In this document: in pieces, positions 24,667-33,212 of the stretch | Layout of the letters: each line of letters begins with the position of its first letter | How positions within the stretch are numbered: position 1 is the stretch's first letter | NCBI RefSeq assembly: GCF_016901695.1 | Contig: NZ_JACJKS010000006.1 | Location: 1 to 64,000, forward strand | Source of the DNA: Mordavella massiliensis | GTDB lineage: Bacteria; Bacillota; Clostridia; Lachnospirales; Lachnospiraceae | Length of the DNA stretch: 64,000 nt | Direction: 5' to 3' | The notes under the pieces: generated by a model | The model's input: only the letters and a program-made list of their open reading frames with translations | What the model was told of the DNA's origin: nothing | Databases searched by the model: none | Program-made: the position numbers and the translations under genes

Positions 24667-26292
24667 CTACCGGATCTCCCGGATCTTTTTCCGCAGCGGC
24701 AGCACCTTGCCCGGCGCCACGGACAGTTCATCGATCCCCATCTGTAGGAAGGTCTCCGTCATATCCGTGTCTGCCGCCAGATCCCCGCAGATGCTGATAT
24801 GCTTCCCTTCCAGGTGCACATTGTTCGCCACGATCCGGATCATCTTGATGAGCGCCGGGTGATAGGGATTGTAGAACCCGGTCAGCTTGCGGTTGGTCCG
24901 GTCCATGGCCAGGGTGTGCTGGGTCAAGTCGTTAGTCCCGATGCTGAAGAAGTCGACTTCCCTGGCGAGCTCCCCGCTGATCATGACGGCCGCCGGCGTC
25001 TCGATCATGACGCCGACGCGGATATTCTCGTCATAGGCCGTCTTCTCTTCCTTCAGCTCCGCCTTGGCCCGCTCCAGAACCTTCTTCGCCTCCGTCACTT
25101 CCTCGATGGAGGTGATCATGGGGAACATGACCTGCAGGTTGCCGAACGCAGATGCCCGCAGGATGGCCCGCAGCTGGGTCTTGAACATCTCCCGCTTGTC
25201 CAGGGAGATCCGGATGCCCCTGTACCCGATCATGGGGTTGGCCTCCCCCTGGATCTCCATGCCCTCGGGCATCTTGTCCCCGCCCAGGTCCGCAGTCCTT
25301 ATGACCACCTTCTTGGCTCCCATGGCCTCGGCCGCCAGCCGGTACACCTGGAACTGCTGCTCCTCGGTGGGCAGCCTGCCGGGCGTCTCCATGTAGAGGA
25401 ACTCGCTGCGGAACAGGCCGATCCCGCCTGCGTCGCTGCGCAGGACCCTCTCAATGTCCTCCCGGCTGCCGATGTTGGCGCACACCTCGATCTTCTGGCC
25501 GCTCTGGGTGATGTTCTCCTTGCCCTTGAGCCGCTCCAGCGTCTCTACTTTCTGCATGTGCTGCTGCTTCTTCTGCTTCATCTTCTCCATGGTCGTCTGA
25601 TCCGGCTCAATGTACAGCTTCCCGTCAAAGCCGTCGATGATGACCATTTTCCCCTCGTAGTCCTTCTTCAGGGCCTCTCCGAGCCCGATCACGGATGGGA
25701 TTCCCTTTGTCCGCGCCAGCACGGCCGTGTGGGAATTGATGGAGCCGTACATGGTGACAAAGCCGAGGACTTTTGTCTTGTCGAGCCGGACCGCCTCGCT
25801 TGGGTACAGGTCCCTGGCCGCCATGATAAACGGCTCGTCCATGATCATGCGGTCCTTCCTTCCCCTGGAGAGGATGCGCAGGATGCGGGCCACCACATCG
25901 TGGACGTCCGCCTCGTGCCCACGCACGTAGCTCTCCGGCCTCGCCCCGCATGTCTTGAGGAACTCCCGGGCGGACTCCCGGACCGCGTACTCCGCGTTCA
26001 GCTTCTGCTCCGTGATGATCCGGACTACCTGGTTCAGGAACGCGTCATCCTCGATCACCATCTGCTGTACCTCAAAGATCATGGCGTTCGTCTCGCCCAG
26101 CTCGCCTGCGGACTCCTCGCAGAGCTCCTGCAGTTCTTCCGCGGTCCGCACCCGGGCCTTCTGGAAGCGCACCAGCTCCTTCTCCGCATCCTCCACATAG
26201 ATCCGGCGCACTTCCCGCTCCCCCCTGTTGAAAAAGACGAGGCGGCCGATCACGATGCCTTCCGATACTTTTTTTCCTGTTAAAGTAATCAT
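24667..26292 (-). CDS. ptsI: Phosphoenolpyruvate-protein phosphotransferase (PTS enzyme I)
   Basis: 541 residues. It transfers phosphate from phosphoenolpyruvate to HPr. The phospho-histidine is His188 in GSINSHTAVLART. The PEP-binding barrel has GGIGLFRSEFLYM, RTADLGGDK and the IGTNDLTQ and GELAREVDFF signatures. The catalytic Cys near the end is in ISICGDLAAD. The open frame starts 39 codons earlier, but the ATG at 26292 has GGAG at suitable spacing and begins ITLTGKKVSEGIVIG as in the family. It follows cysK by 7 bp. No ptsH is adjacent. Confidence 0.95.
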   Translation of the reverse strand: MITLTGKKVSEGIVIGRLVFFNRGEREVRRIYVEDAEKELVRFQKARVRTAEELQELCEESAGELGETNAMIFEVQQMVIEDDAFLNQVVRIITEQKLNAEYAVRESAREFLKTCGARPESYVRGHEADVHDVVARILRILSRGRKDRMIMDEPFIMAARDLYPSEAVRLDKTKVLGFVTMYGSINSHTAVLARTKGIPSVIGLGEALKKDYEGKMVIIDGFDGKLYIEPDQTTMEKMKQKKQQHMQKVETLERLKGKENITQSGQKIEVCANIGSREDIERVLRSDAGGIGLFRSEFLYMETPGRLPTEEQQFQVYRLAAEAMGAKKVVIRTADLGGDKMPEGMEIQGEANPMIGYRGIRISLDKREMFKTQLRAILRASAFGNLQVMFPMITSIEEVTEAKKVLERAKAELKEEKTAYDENIRVGVMIETPAAVMISGELAREVDFFSIGTNDLTQHTLAMDRTNRKLTGFYNPYHPALIKMIRIVANNVHLEGKHISICGDLAADTDMTETFLQMGIDELSVAPGKVLPLRKKIREIR

Positions 26293-26299
26293 ACGTATT

Positions 26300-27232
26300 T
26301 CACTCCTCGAAAAGTGGTGTGGACAGATAGCGCTCTCCTGTGTCCGGGAGCAGCGCCACGATCGTCTTCCCCGCAAATCTGTCCTGTCCTGCGAGAAGAA
26401 GGGCTGCATGAAGAGCCGCGCCGGAGGTGATCCCGGTCAGCAGGCCCTGCCGCGCTGCCAGCATCCTGGCTGCCCGGTACGCCTCCCGGGTCTCTACCCG
26501 GATGACGGCATCGTACAGGTCTGTATCCAGGATCTCCGGGACAAACCCGGCCCCGATCCCCTGCAGGCCGTGAGGCCCGGCTGCGCCCCCCGAGAGGACG
26601 GGGGAGTCCGCCGGCTCCACCGCAACAAGATGGATATCCGGATTTTTCTCCCTGAGGAAACGGCCCGTTCCCGTGATGGTCCCGCCGGTCCCCACGCCGG
26701 CCACAAACACATCCACCTGGCCGCCTGTATCCTCCCAGATCTCCGGCCCGGTCGTCTCATAGTGGGCCCGGGGATTGGCCCCGTTCACGAACTGCCCGAG
26801 CACAACCGCCCCTTTTGTCTCTGCCGCCAGCTCATCCGCCTTCCGGATGGCGCCGGCCATGCCCGCAGCCGCGTCTGTCAGGACGATCTTTGCCCCGTAG
26901 CCCTGCAGGAGCTTGCGCCGCTCCATGCTCATGGTCTCCGGCATGGTGAAGATGACCCGGTAGCCGCGGGAGGCAGCCACGGCGGCAAGGCCGATGCCGG
27001 TGTTGCCGCTGGTGGGCTCTATGATGGTGTCCCCGGGCCGGATCCGGCCCTTCTCTTCCGCGTCCAGGATCATGGAGAGGGCCGCCCGGTCCTTCACGCT
27101 CCCGGCCGGGTTAAAGAACTCCAGCTTGACAAGCACCCTGGCTTTCAGCCCCAGCTCCCTCTCCAGCGCGGCGGGCTCAAAGAGCGGGGTCCTGCCGATG
27201 AGTTCCTCTACCCGTGTATAGATTGCTGCCAT
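26300..27232 (-). CDS. cysK: Cysteine synthase A (O-acetylserine sulfhydrylase)
   Basis: 310 residues, PLP-dependent. The PLP lysine is in NPAGSVKDRAA (about residue 47), the substrate loop is PTSGNTGIGLAAVA, and the phosphate-binding Gly loop is GVGTGGTITGTGRFL. It makes cysteine from O-acetylserine and sulfide. It follows the PurF homologue by 26 bp and precedes ptsI by 7 bp, so it lies in a mixed four-gene run. Nothing unusual in length. Confidence 0.93.
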   Translation of the reverse strand: MAAIYTRVEELIGRTPLFEPAALERELGLKARVLVKLEFFNPAGSVKDRAALSMILDAEEKGRIRPGDTIIEPTSGNTGIGLAAVAASRGYRVIFTMPETMSMERRKLLQGYGAKIVLTDAAAGMAGAIRKADELAAETKGAVVLGQFVNGANPRAHYETTGPEIWEDTGGQVDVFVAGVGTGGTITGTGRFLREKNPDIHLVAVEPADSPVLSGGAAGPHGLQGIGAGFVPEILDTDLYDAVIRVETREAYRAARMLAARQGLLTGITSGAALHAALLLAGQDRFAGKTIVALLPDTGERYLSTPLFEE

Positions 27233-27258
27233 ATCGGTCCAACCTCTCCTTTTCGTTC

Positions 27259-28671
27259 TTATTCTTTCCCGTTAAAGCAGTAGGTGCACACTTTGCACGG
27301 CTCGATGCCGATAGAGGCCAGCAGGTCGTCCAGACGGTGATACCTAAGCGTCGTGAAATTCTGCTTCCTCCGGATCGCCTCGATCATCTTCGCATAGCGG
27401 CAGGAATCCGGATCCGTGTACTCCTCCAGCACTTCCTGCGGGCAGTCCGGCCCCTCCTCTTCCTGGATCACGCGCCGTGTGATGAGCTCCATCTCCGACT
27501 TGGAGCGGGAGAAGTTGAGGTACTTGCACCCGTACAAAAGAGGCGGGCAGGCGGGACGTATGTGCACTTCCTTCGCGCCGCTCTTATAGAGGAACTCCGT
27601 CGTCTCGCGAAGCTGCGTCCCGCGCACGATGGAGTCGTCGATGAGAAGCAGCTTCTTATCCTCGATCAGCTCCCGCACCGGGATCAGCTTCATGCGCGCG
27701 ATCAGGTTCCGCTGGCTCTGGTTCTGCGGCATAAAGGATCTTGGCCACGTGGGCGTATATTTGATAAAGGGGCGGGCAAAGGGGATCCCGGATTCATTGG
27801 AGTACCCGATGGCGTGGGCGATGCCGGAGTCCGGCACGCCGGCCACGATGTCCGGTTCCACGTTTCCATCGTCCCGCTTTGCCAGCATGCTGCCGCAGCG
27901 GTAGCGCATGGCCTCCACGTTCACACCCTCGTAAGTGGAGGTCGGATAGCCGTAGTACACCCACAGGAAGGAGCAGATCTTCATCCTGTCCCCGGGTGGC
28001 AGCATGACTTCCACGCCCTCCGGCGTCACGTAGTCGATCTCGCCTGGTCCCAGCTCCCGGTAGTCTGTGTAACCCAGGTTGATGTAGGCGAAGCTCTCAA
28101 ACGAGAGGCAGAACGCATCCTCCTTGCGGCCGATCATAAGGGGCGTGCGCCCGCAGAGATCCCGGGCCGCGTAGATGCCGTCCTTTGTCATGATCAGCAG
28201 GGTGAGGGAGCCGTCCACCAGCTCCTGGGCGTAGCGGATGCCCTCCACATAGGAATCCTTCCGGCAGATCAGGGAGGCCACCAGCTCTGTGGCGTTGATG
28301 ACGCCGCCGCTCATCTCCTGGAAATGGGAATGCCCCTCGTCATAAACCTTCTTCAAAAGCTCGTCCATGTTGTTGATCTTCCCCACCGTCACGATGGCAA
28401 AGCTCCCCAGATGAGACTGGATGAGCAGCGGCTGGGGCTCGTAGTCCGAGATGCAGCCAATCCCCAGATTGCCCTTCATCTCCTCCACATCCCGCTCAAA
28501 CTTTGTCCGGAACGGGGAGTTCTCGATATTGTGGATCGCCCGGCAGAAGCCGTCTTTCCCGTGGGCCGCCATACCTCCCCTCCTCGTCCCCAGATGGGAG
28601 TGGTAGTCCACCCCGTAGAAGAGCTCCAGCATACAGTCATTCTTAGATGCGACACCGAAAAGTCCGCCCAT
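27259..28671 (-). CDS. Amidophosphoribosyltransferase-like protein lacking the nucleophile cysteine
   Basis: 470 residues. The class II glutaminase domain is recognisable (YHSHLGTRRGGMAAH, then IGCISDYEPQPLL and GSFAIVTVGKINN). The phosphoribosyltransferase part has the PRPP motif LLLIDDSIVRGTQLRETTEF. The C-terminal Cys cluster (CKVCTYCFNGKE) resembles the FeS-binding end of Bacillus-type PurF. In working PurF the first residue after Met or the propeptide is Cys. Here the start is MGGLFGV, so that Cys is Gly. The ATG at 28671 is certain (AGGAGG 9 nt upstream). It is either an ammonia-using enzyme or a paralogue with another job; a second, complete PurF may lie elsewhere. Confidence 0.88.
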   Translation of the reverse strand: MGGLFGVASKNDCMLELFYGVDYHSHLGTRRGGMAAHGKDGFCRAIHNIENSPFRTKFERDVEEMKGNLGIGCISDYEPQPLLIQSHLGSFAIVTVGKINNMDELLKKVYDEGHSHFQEMSGGVINATELVASLICRKDSYVEGIRYAQELVDGSLTLLIMTKDGIYAARDLCGRTPLMIGRKEDAFCLSFESFAYINLGYTDYRELGPGEIDYVTPEGVEVMLPPGDRMKICSFLWVYYGYPTSTYEGVNVEAMRYRCGSMLAKRDDGNVEPDIVAGVPDSGIAHAIGYSNESGIPFARPFIKYTPTWPRSFMPQNQSQRNLIARMKLIPVRELIEDKKLLLIDDSIVRGTQLRETTEFLYKSGAKEVHIRPACPPLLYGCKYLNFSRSKSEMELITRRVIQEEEGPDCPQEVLEEYTDPDSCRYAKMIEAIRRKQNFTTLRYHRLDDLLASIGIEPCKVCTYCFNGKE

Positions 28672-28732
28672 GTACGTTTCCTCCTTTTCTATTTTTCCCA
28701 AGTTTTTACATTTCTGTTCCCAATACTTTTCT

Positions 28733-28761
28733 ATTATACTGGATTCTCCGTATTTGCACAA
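28733..28761 (-). promoter_or_regulatory. Promoter of the purF-like/cysK/ptsI/fliB-like run
   Basis: TTGTGC, 17-bp spacer, TATAAT on the minus strand, about 60 bp before the ATG at 28671. Confidence 0.75.
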
Positions 28762-28823
28762 GGAAAACTGCACATGCTGTCTCCCGGAAGCCGCGGATTT
28801 TCTGTATATTTCTGTCATATAGA

Positions 28824-28852
28824 TTGACTTTTAATTCGATTTATGCTACGCT
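28824..28852 (+). promoter_or_regulatory. Promoter of the cold-shock gene
   Basis: TTGACT, 17-bp spacer, TACGCT. An AT-rich leader of about 70 nt follows before the ATG at 28931, as is common for cold-shock mRNAs. Confidence 0.6.
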
Positions 28853-28930
28853 GACAGAGTAAATTTACAGACAATTCTGTAGATTTATGAACCTTTTATC
28901 TTTTATTTATATTTTATGTGGAGGTAGTCT

Positions 28931-29131
28931 ATGAGCAAAGGTACTGTAAAGTGGTTCAACAATCAGAAGGGCTATGGTTTCATCTCAGATGAGGAGGGAA
29001 AAGACATCTTCGTTCACTACTCCGGACTTCAGATGGACGGCTTTAAGACGCTCGACGAAGGACAGCAGGTAGAGTTCGATGTGACCGAGGGAACCAAGGG
29101 ACCTCAGGCTGTCAATGTTGTGAAGCTGTAG
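28931..29131 (+). CDS. Cold-shock-domain protein
   Basis: 66 residues, a single cold-shock domain. RNP1 is KGYGFIS and RNP2 is DIFVHYS, both intact, with the opening GTVKWFNNQ. It is a single-stranded RNA/DNA chaperone. The ribosome site is GGAGG. Codon use is of the highly expressed type. It is followed by about 120 bp of AT-rich sequence and a terminator. Confidence 0.96.
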   Translation: MSKGTVKWFNNQKGYGFISDEEGKDIFVHYSGLQMDGFKTLDEGQQVEFDVTEGTKGPQAVNVVKL

Positions 29132-29253
29132 AGGCCACAGACAAGGCATTAATCGGCATAAGATGTACCTTTTATTTATATAAACGGCAATTTCATTTAG
29201 ATATTTAAAAGCAATACATGTAAACGCGATTAAAGCACTGCATCAGACGTGCA

Positions 29254-29287
29254 CGAAAAAGAGGAGGCATAAACGCCTCCTCTTTCG
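29254..29287. terminator. Bidirectional intrinsic terminator
   Basis: Stem GAGGAGGC with its complement and a 6-nt loop, flanked by AAAAA and TCTTTCG. It lies between the cold-shock gene and the convergent P-II-like gene. Confidence 0.8.
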
Positions 29288-29302
29288 TATGATCTCTGTG
29301 TG

Positions 29303-30004
29303 CTATACCTGCTCCCCGCTCTCGTCGTCCTCCTCGATGAGGCGCAGGCCGGCCGTGTCCGTGACAGGGAGGGAAAAGACGATGGCCTTTGCCTTCGTAT
29401 CCATGCCGGCGCCCTGCATCACAGCCTGCATGATGGCGTTCTTTTTCTCCGTCTTCGCGACGATGAGCACAAGCTCCTTCTCAGAGACTAAGGAGACGCC
29501 CAGGAACTTCTCCGCCCGCTTCATCCCGGTCCCCCTGGCGTGCAGCACTGTGCCGCCGCCCGCGCCGGCCCTCCTGGCCGCGTCCATCACCATCTCGTTG
29601 TACCCCTGGTTTGCGATCACTACGATCAGTTCGTGTGCTGTATCCTTCAAGACTGTCTCCTCCCCTTTCTCAAAATTCTGCCCGTCCAGCAGGAACAAAA
29701 GCTCCCTCTTCCCGCCGATGCTGCTTACGGGAACCGTAAATGCGATGCCCGTACCGGGCACATCGATCCGGAACTTCTGCCGCAGGCCTTTTTTGACGGT
29801 CTGCCACACATCGCCTGTCACAACAGAGAGGGCGACCGCCTTCTCCGCATCCTCGAGCCCCAGGTAATCCAGGATCTCGCTGCCGGCAGTCCCCTTCCCC
29901 AGGGCCACGATCTGCACGTCCGCCTGCCTGCCCGCGTAAAACTCCAGAAATCTTTCCGTATCTTTCCGGTCGATGACCGTCACCATCATATATACTTCAC
30001 TCAT
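29303..30004 (-). CDS. Double P-II-like regulatory protein
   Basis: 233 residues made of two ferredoxin-like P-II-type halves. The first is about 1-110 (MMVTVIDRKDTERFLEFYAG onward) and the second about 120-215 (HELIVVIANQGYNEMVMDAA, HARGTGMKRAEKFLGVSLVS, EKELVLIVAKTEKKNAIMQA). The second half matches P-II best, but the T-loop Tyr and usual ATP motifs are not obvious. P-II proteins sense nucleotides and 2-oxoglutarate and bind transporters. It is the last gene of the glycine-cleavage run, 14 bp after the DUF1538 gene, which suggests it controls that membrane protein. Confidence 0.75.
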   Translation of the reverse strand: MSEVYMMVTVIDRKDTERFLEFYAGRQADVQIVALGKGTAGSEILDYLGLEDAEKAVALSVVTGDVWQTVKKGLRQKFRIDVPGTGIAFTVPVSSIGGKRELLFLLDGQNFEKGEETVLKDTAHELIVVIANQGYNEMVMDAARRAGAGGGTVLHARGTGMKRAEKFLGVSLVSEKELVLIVAKTEKKNAIMQAVMQGAGMDTKAKAIVFSLPVTDTAGLRLIEEDDESGEQV

Positions 30005-30018
30005 AGCTGTACCTCTCC

Positions 30019-31560
30019 CTACAATTCAATAACCGCGTCATCCGCATAGGCGTCCAGGGACATGGGCGCGCCCGCGGCAGCCGTCGCCTGCGCCCTGCGC
30101 TCCTGAAGCCGGTAGATCAGGCCGATCACCTGGATCGTGATCAGGGGCGTCATGGCCACCATGGCCACCACGCCGAAGGCGTCCGCCACCACGTCTCCCC
30201 CCACCGCCAGGCAGGCGCCTGTGGCAAAGGGAAGCAGGAAGGTAGCCGTCATGGGCCCGGAGGCCACGCCGCCGGAGTCAAAGGCCACGGCCGTGAAGAT
30301 CTTCGGCACGAAGAAGGACAGCCCGATGGCAAGGGCATAGCCCGGCACAAGGAGCCAGAAGATGGAGATCCCCGTCAGCACCCGCAGCATGGCAAGTCCG
30401 ACGGAGACCGCCACGCTGATGGACAGGCCCGTCTTCATGACGCCGCTGTCGATGGCGCCGTCCGTCAGTTCCTCCACCTGCCGGGTCAGCACGTACACGG
30501 CCGGCTCCGCCATGACGATAAAGTAGCCGATCAGCATGCCGATGGGGACGATGATCCACCGGTAGGGAAGGGCCGCGATCATCTGGCCGAGGTAGTTCCC
30601 CGCCGGCATGAACCCTACATTCACGCCCGTCAGGAACAGAACAAGCCCGATGTATGTGTAGAACAGCCCCACCAGGATCTTGATCAGGGGCCGCTTTTTC
30701 AGCCGCAGGGAAAAGATCTGGAACAGGGCGAAGAACAAGGCGATGGGAAGCAGGGATACCGCGATCTCCCCCAGGTACTCGGGGAGCGCGTGCAAAAACA
30801 GCCTGCCAAGCTCAATGGAGTCCCCCACCTCCGTGAGGGCGGACTGGCTGTAGGCGCCCCCGTCCGTCTCGTAGATCAGCCCCAGGATGAGCACCGCCAG
30901 GATCGGGCCGATGGAGCAAAGGGCCACCAGTCCGAAGCTGTCATCCGCCGCGTGCCGGTCGCTCCGGATCGCGGCGATACCGATGCCCAGCGCCATGATA
31001 AAGGGCACGGTCATGGGGCCCGTCGTCACGCCGCCCGAGTCAAAGGCCACGGCGAGGAATGCCTTCGGCGTAAACGCCGCCAGCGCAAATACGATAAGAT
31101 AGAACACCACCAGCATCCGCGGCAGGGGGATGCCAAACAGCATGCGCAGCAGGGCCACCACAAGGAAGAGCCCCACGCCTGCCGCCACCGCCAGGATAAT
31201 GACCATGTTCGGGACCGCCGGCACCTGCTGGGCCAGCACCTGCAGATCCGGCTCCGACACGGTGATGATAAACCCGAGTACAAAGCCAAGGATGACCATC
31301 ACCCACAGCTTCTTCGAGCGGGTCATACTGCTGCCCACCCTCTCCCCCATGGGGGTCATGGCCATCTCCGCCCCCAGGGTAAAGAACATCATCCCCAGCA
31401 CAAGCATGGCCGCACCGATGATATATTCCAGCAGAATACCGGGCGACAGGGGGACAATGGTAAAACACAGCGCCAGCACGATGACGATGATGGGAAGCAC
31501 CGCGCTGACCGCCTCTTTTAATTTCTCTTTCAGTCTCTCTGCTACTGTCTCTCTGCTCAA
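30019..31560 (-). CDS. DUF1538 membrane protein (putative transporter)
   Basis: 513 residues with about twelve or more membrane helices. Two homologous halves are visible. Each has an ItVsEPDLQVLA- or VMAEPAVYVLTRQV-type helix followed by VAFDSGGVTTGPMT or VAFDSGGVASGPMT, marks of the DUF1538 family. An internal duplication of this kind is usual in carriers. The start is a TTG at 31560 behind AGGAG. It lies 15 bp after folD and directly before the P-II-like gene. Its position in a glycine catabolic operon suggests movement of ammonium, glycine or a one-carbon product. The substrate is not known. Confidence 0.82.
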   Translation of the reverse strand: MSRETVAERLKEKLKEAVSAVLPIIVIVLALCFTIVPLSPGILLEYIIGAAMLVLGMMFFTLGAEMAMTPMGERVGSSMTRSKKLWVMVILGFVLGFIITVSEPDLQVLAQQVPAVPNMVIILAVAAGVGLFLVVALLRMLFGIPLPRMLVVFYLIVFALAAFTPKAFLAVAFDSGGVTTGPMTVPFIMALGIGIAAIRSDRHAADDSFGLVALCSIGPILAVLILGLIYETDGGAYSQSALTEVGDSIELGRLFLHALPEYLGEIAVSLLPIALFFALFQIFSLRLKKRPLIKILVGLFYTYIGLVLFLTGVNVGFMPAGNYLGQMIAALPYRWIIVPIGMLIGYFIVMAEPAVYVLTRQVEELTDGAIDSGVMKTGLSISVAVSVGLAMLRVLTGISIFWLLVPGYALAIGLSFFVPKIFTAVAFDSGGVASGPMTATFLLPFATGACLAVGGDVVADAFGVVAMVAMTPLITIQVIGLIYRLQERRAQATAAAGAPMSLDAYADDAVIEL

Positions 31561-31575
31561 AAACCGTCTCCTTTC

Positions 31576-32442
31576 CTACTCTTTCTTCCGTTTCCCGCAC
31601 ACTGCCTGCGCCGCCCGCACCACGTGGGCGGCCAGCACGGAGGTCGTCACGCTCCCCACGCCTCTCGGGACCGGGCTGATCAGGGAAGCCTTCGGCTCCA
31701 CCGCCTCAAAGTCCACGTCCCCGCAGAGATGTCCGTCCTCATCCACGTTGATGCCCACGTCCACCACCACAGCGCCTTCCCCTGCCATGGGGGCTGTGAC
31801 CATCTTCGCCTTTCCGGCGGCAGCGATGAGTATGTCCGCCGCCCGGCAGGTGCCTGTCAGGTCCTCTGTCCGGGTGTGGCAGATGGTGACTGTGGCGTGC
31901 CGCTTAAGGAGCAGCATGGCCAGGGGTTTGCCCACCACCATGCTCCTTCCGATGACAGTCACCTTCTTTCCCTTTGGATCAATACCGTAGTGGTCCAGCA
32001 TCTCCATCACCGCCTCCGGCGTACAGGGCGCATAGCCGCTGTCGTCCCCGGAAAAGACCTTCGCTATATTGACAGGACTCAGGCAGTCCACGTCCTTGAC
32101 CGGGTCGATAAGGCTCTTTAGGGGCTCTTCGTCCAGATGCCCGGGAAGGGGGCGGAACACTAAGATCCCGTGTACGGAAGGGTCCCTGTTCAGCGCTTCC
32201 AGCGCCTCCTCCAGCTCCCTCTGGGAGACGTCCTCCGGAAGCTCTGTCACCTGGCATCCGATACCCGTCAGCTCCATCCGTTTCTTTGCTCCCCGCTCAT
32301 AGGAGAGGTCGTCCGGCCTTGCCCCCACCCGCAGGATCGCCAGCTTTGGCTCTGTCCCCCTCTCCTTCAGCGCTTCTGTCCTCTGTATCAGGCGCTCCTT
32401 CATGGCCTTCGCCACTTCGGTTCCCAACATCACTGTTCCCAT
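31576..32442 (-). CDS. folD: Bifunctional methylenetetrahydrofolate dehydrogenase/methenyl-THF cyclohydrolase
   Basis: 288 residues. It interconverts 5,10-methylene-, methenyl- and 10-formyl-THF. The catalytic Tyr/Lys motif has drifted to SYERGAKKRMELTGIGC, with LPGHLDEEPLKSLIDPVKDV, the NAD(P)-site motif VIGRSMVVGKPLAMLL, and the C-terminal PVPRGVGSVTTSVLAAHVV. The frame extends to 32472, but the ATG at 32442 has AGGAGGG upstream. It takes the methylene-THF made by the glycine cleavage system in the same operon. Confidence 0.94.
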   Translation of the reverse strand: MGTVMLGTEVAKAMKERLIQRTEALKERGTEPKLAILRVGARPDDLSYERGAKKRMELTGIGCQVTELPEDVSQRELEEALEALNRDPSVHGILVFRPLPGHLDEEPLKSLIDPVKDVDCLSPVNIAKVFSGDDSGYAPCTPEAVMEMLDHYGIDPKGKKVTVIGRSMVVGKPLAMLLLKRHATVTICHTRTEDLTGTCRAADILIAAAGKAKMVTAPMAGEGAVVVDVGINVDEDGHLCGDVDFEAVEPKASLISPVPRGVGSVTTSVLAAHVVRAAQAVCGKRKKE

Positions 32443-32524
32443 CTTTTTGTCCCTCCTGTGTTGTGTCTGCATGCTGCTTCCGCATGTCGTCCGTCCACCG
32501 TCAGGCTTCCGGATCGGTACCGCT

Positions 32525-33154
32525 CTATTTTACACTCTGGAGCACCTGGCTGTAAATACGCTCTTTCTTCTCCCGGCCCTCTGCGATCATCCGGTCAGCC
32601 CGGCCGTTCAGCTCCTCCGCCCGGCCTCTGTCCTTCATGAGCCGTGTGTTGATAAAGACATTTAAGGAGGCTCCCTCCAGGGCCGCCTGGGCAAAGAGGA
32701 TGCCCACCCCCACGTCACTTAAGGCCAGCCTGCTGCCCTTCTCCCCCAGGACCTCCAAAAGGTCCATGGAGGCGAGCACGGTCTCCATGATCTCCAGCGG
32801 GGCCACGCTGGCGTCGTAAAGGGCGGACTCCATGACTTTCTCCCTGGCAGCCTTCTCCTCCTCTGTATTTTTCGGGAGCCCGTAGGCCCTGGACAGGGGC
32901 TCAAAGGCCTGGGCGTCCCGGTCTGTCAGGGCGACCAGCCTGTCCCGCAGCTTCCCCAGCTCCTCCAGGGCCGCCAGGATCTCCTCCTCCACTGCCGCGT
33001 ATTTCTTTTTCCCCACAGTCAGGTTCGCCACCATCATGCCAAGGGCAGCCCCGAAGGCTCCCACAGCGGCGGAGGCTCCCCCTCCCCCGGGCACGGGGGC
33101 CTTGGAAGACAGCTCCTCAAGGAACTCCGTAGTCTTCATCTCCAGCATCATCAT
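32525..33154 (-). CDS. fchA: Methenyl-THF cyclohydrolase/formimino-THF cyclodeaminase family (FchA)
   Basis: 209 residues. The signature KAPVPGGGGASAAVGAFGAALGMMVANLT opens the protein (key motif PVPGGGGASA), followed by a helical bundle with the ALEGASLNVFINTR end. This family (FTCD_C) contains FchA, which hydrolyses methenyl-THF in acetogens and purine-fermenting Clostridia. In this operon it would duplicate or replace the cyclohydrolase step of FolD. The exact reaction is inferred. Confidence 0.87.
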   Translation of the reverse strand: MMMLEMKTTEFLEELSSKAPVPGGGGASAAVGAFGAALGMMVANLTVGKKKYAAVEEEILAALEELGKLRDRLVALTDRDAQAFEPLSRAYGLPKNTEEEKAAREKVMESALYDASVAPLEIMETVLASMDLLEVLGEKGSRLALSDVGVGILFAQAALEGASLNVFINTRLMKDRGRAEELNGRADRMIAEGREKKERIYSQVLQSVK

Positions 33155-33212
33155 AGTCTTTCTCCTTCTCTTTTTGTCTCTGTCCTTCTGTCTGTTCTCT
33201 CTGGCTCTTCTG

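Noticed and set aside
24799-26283. A 494-codon plus-strand frame opposite ptsI, and similar long frames opposite purF, gcv and pcrA genes
   Set aside because: They are shadows of high-GC genes with strong third-position bias; the sense strands encode complete known proteins.
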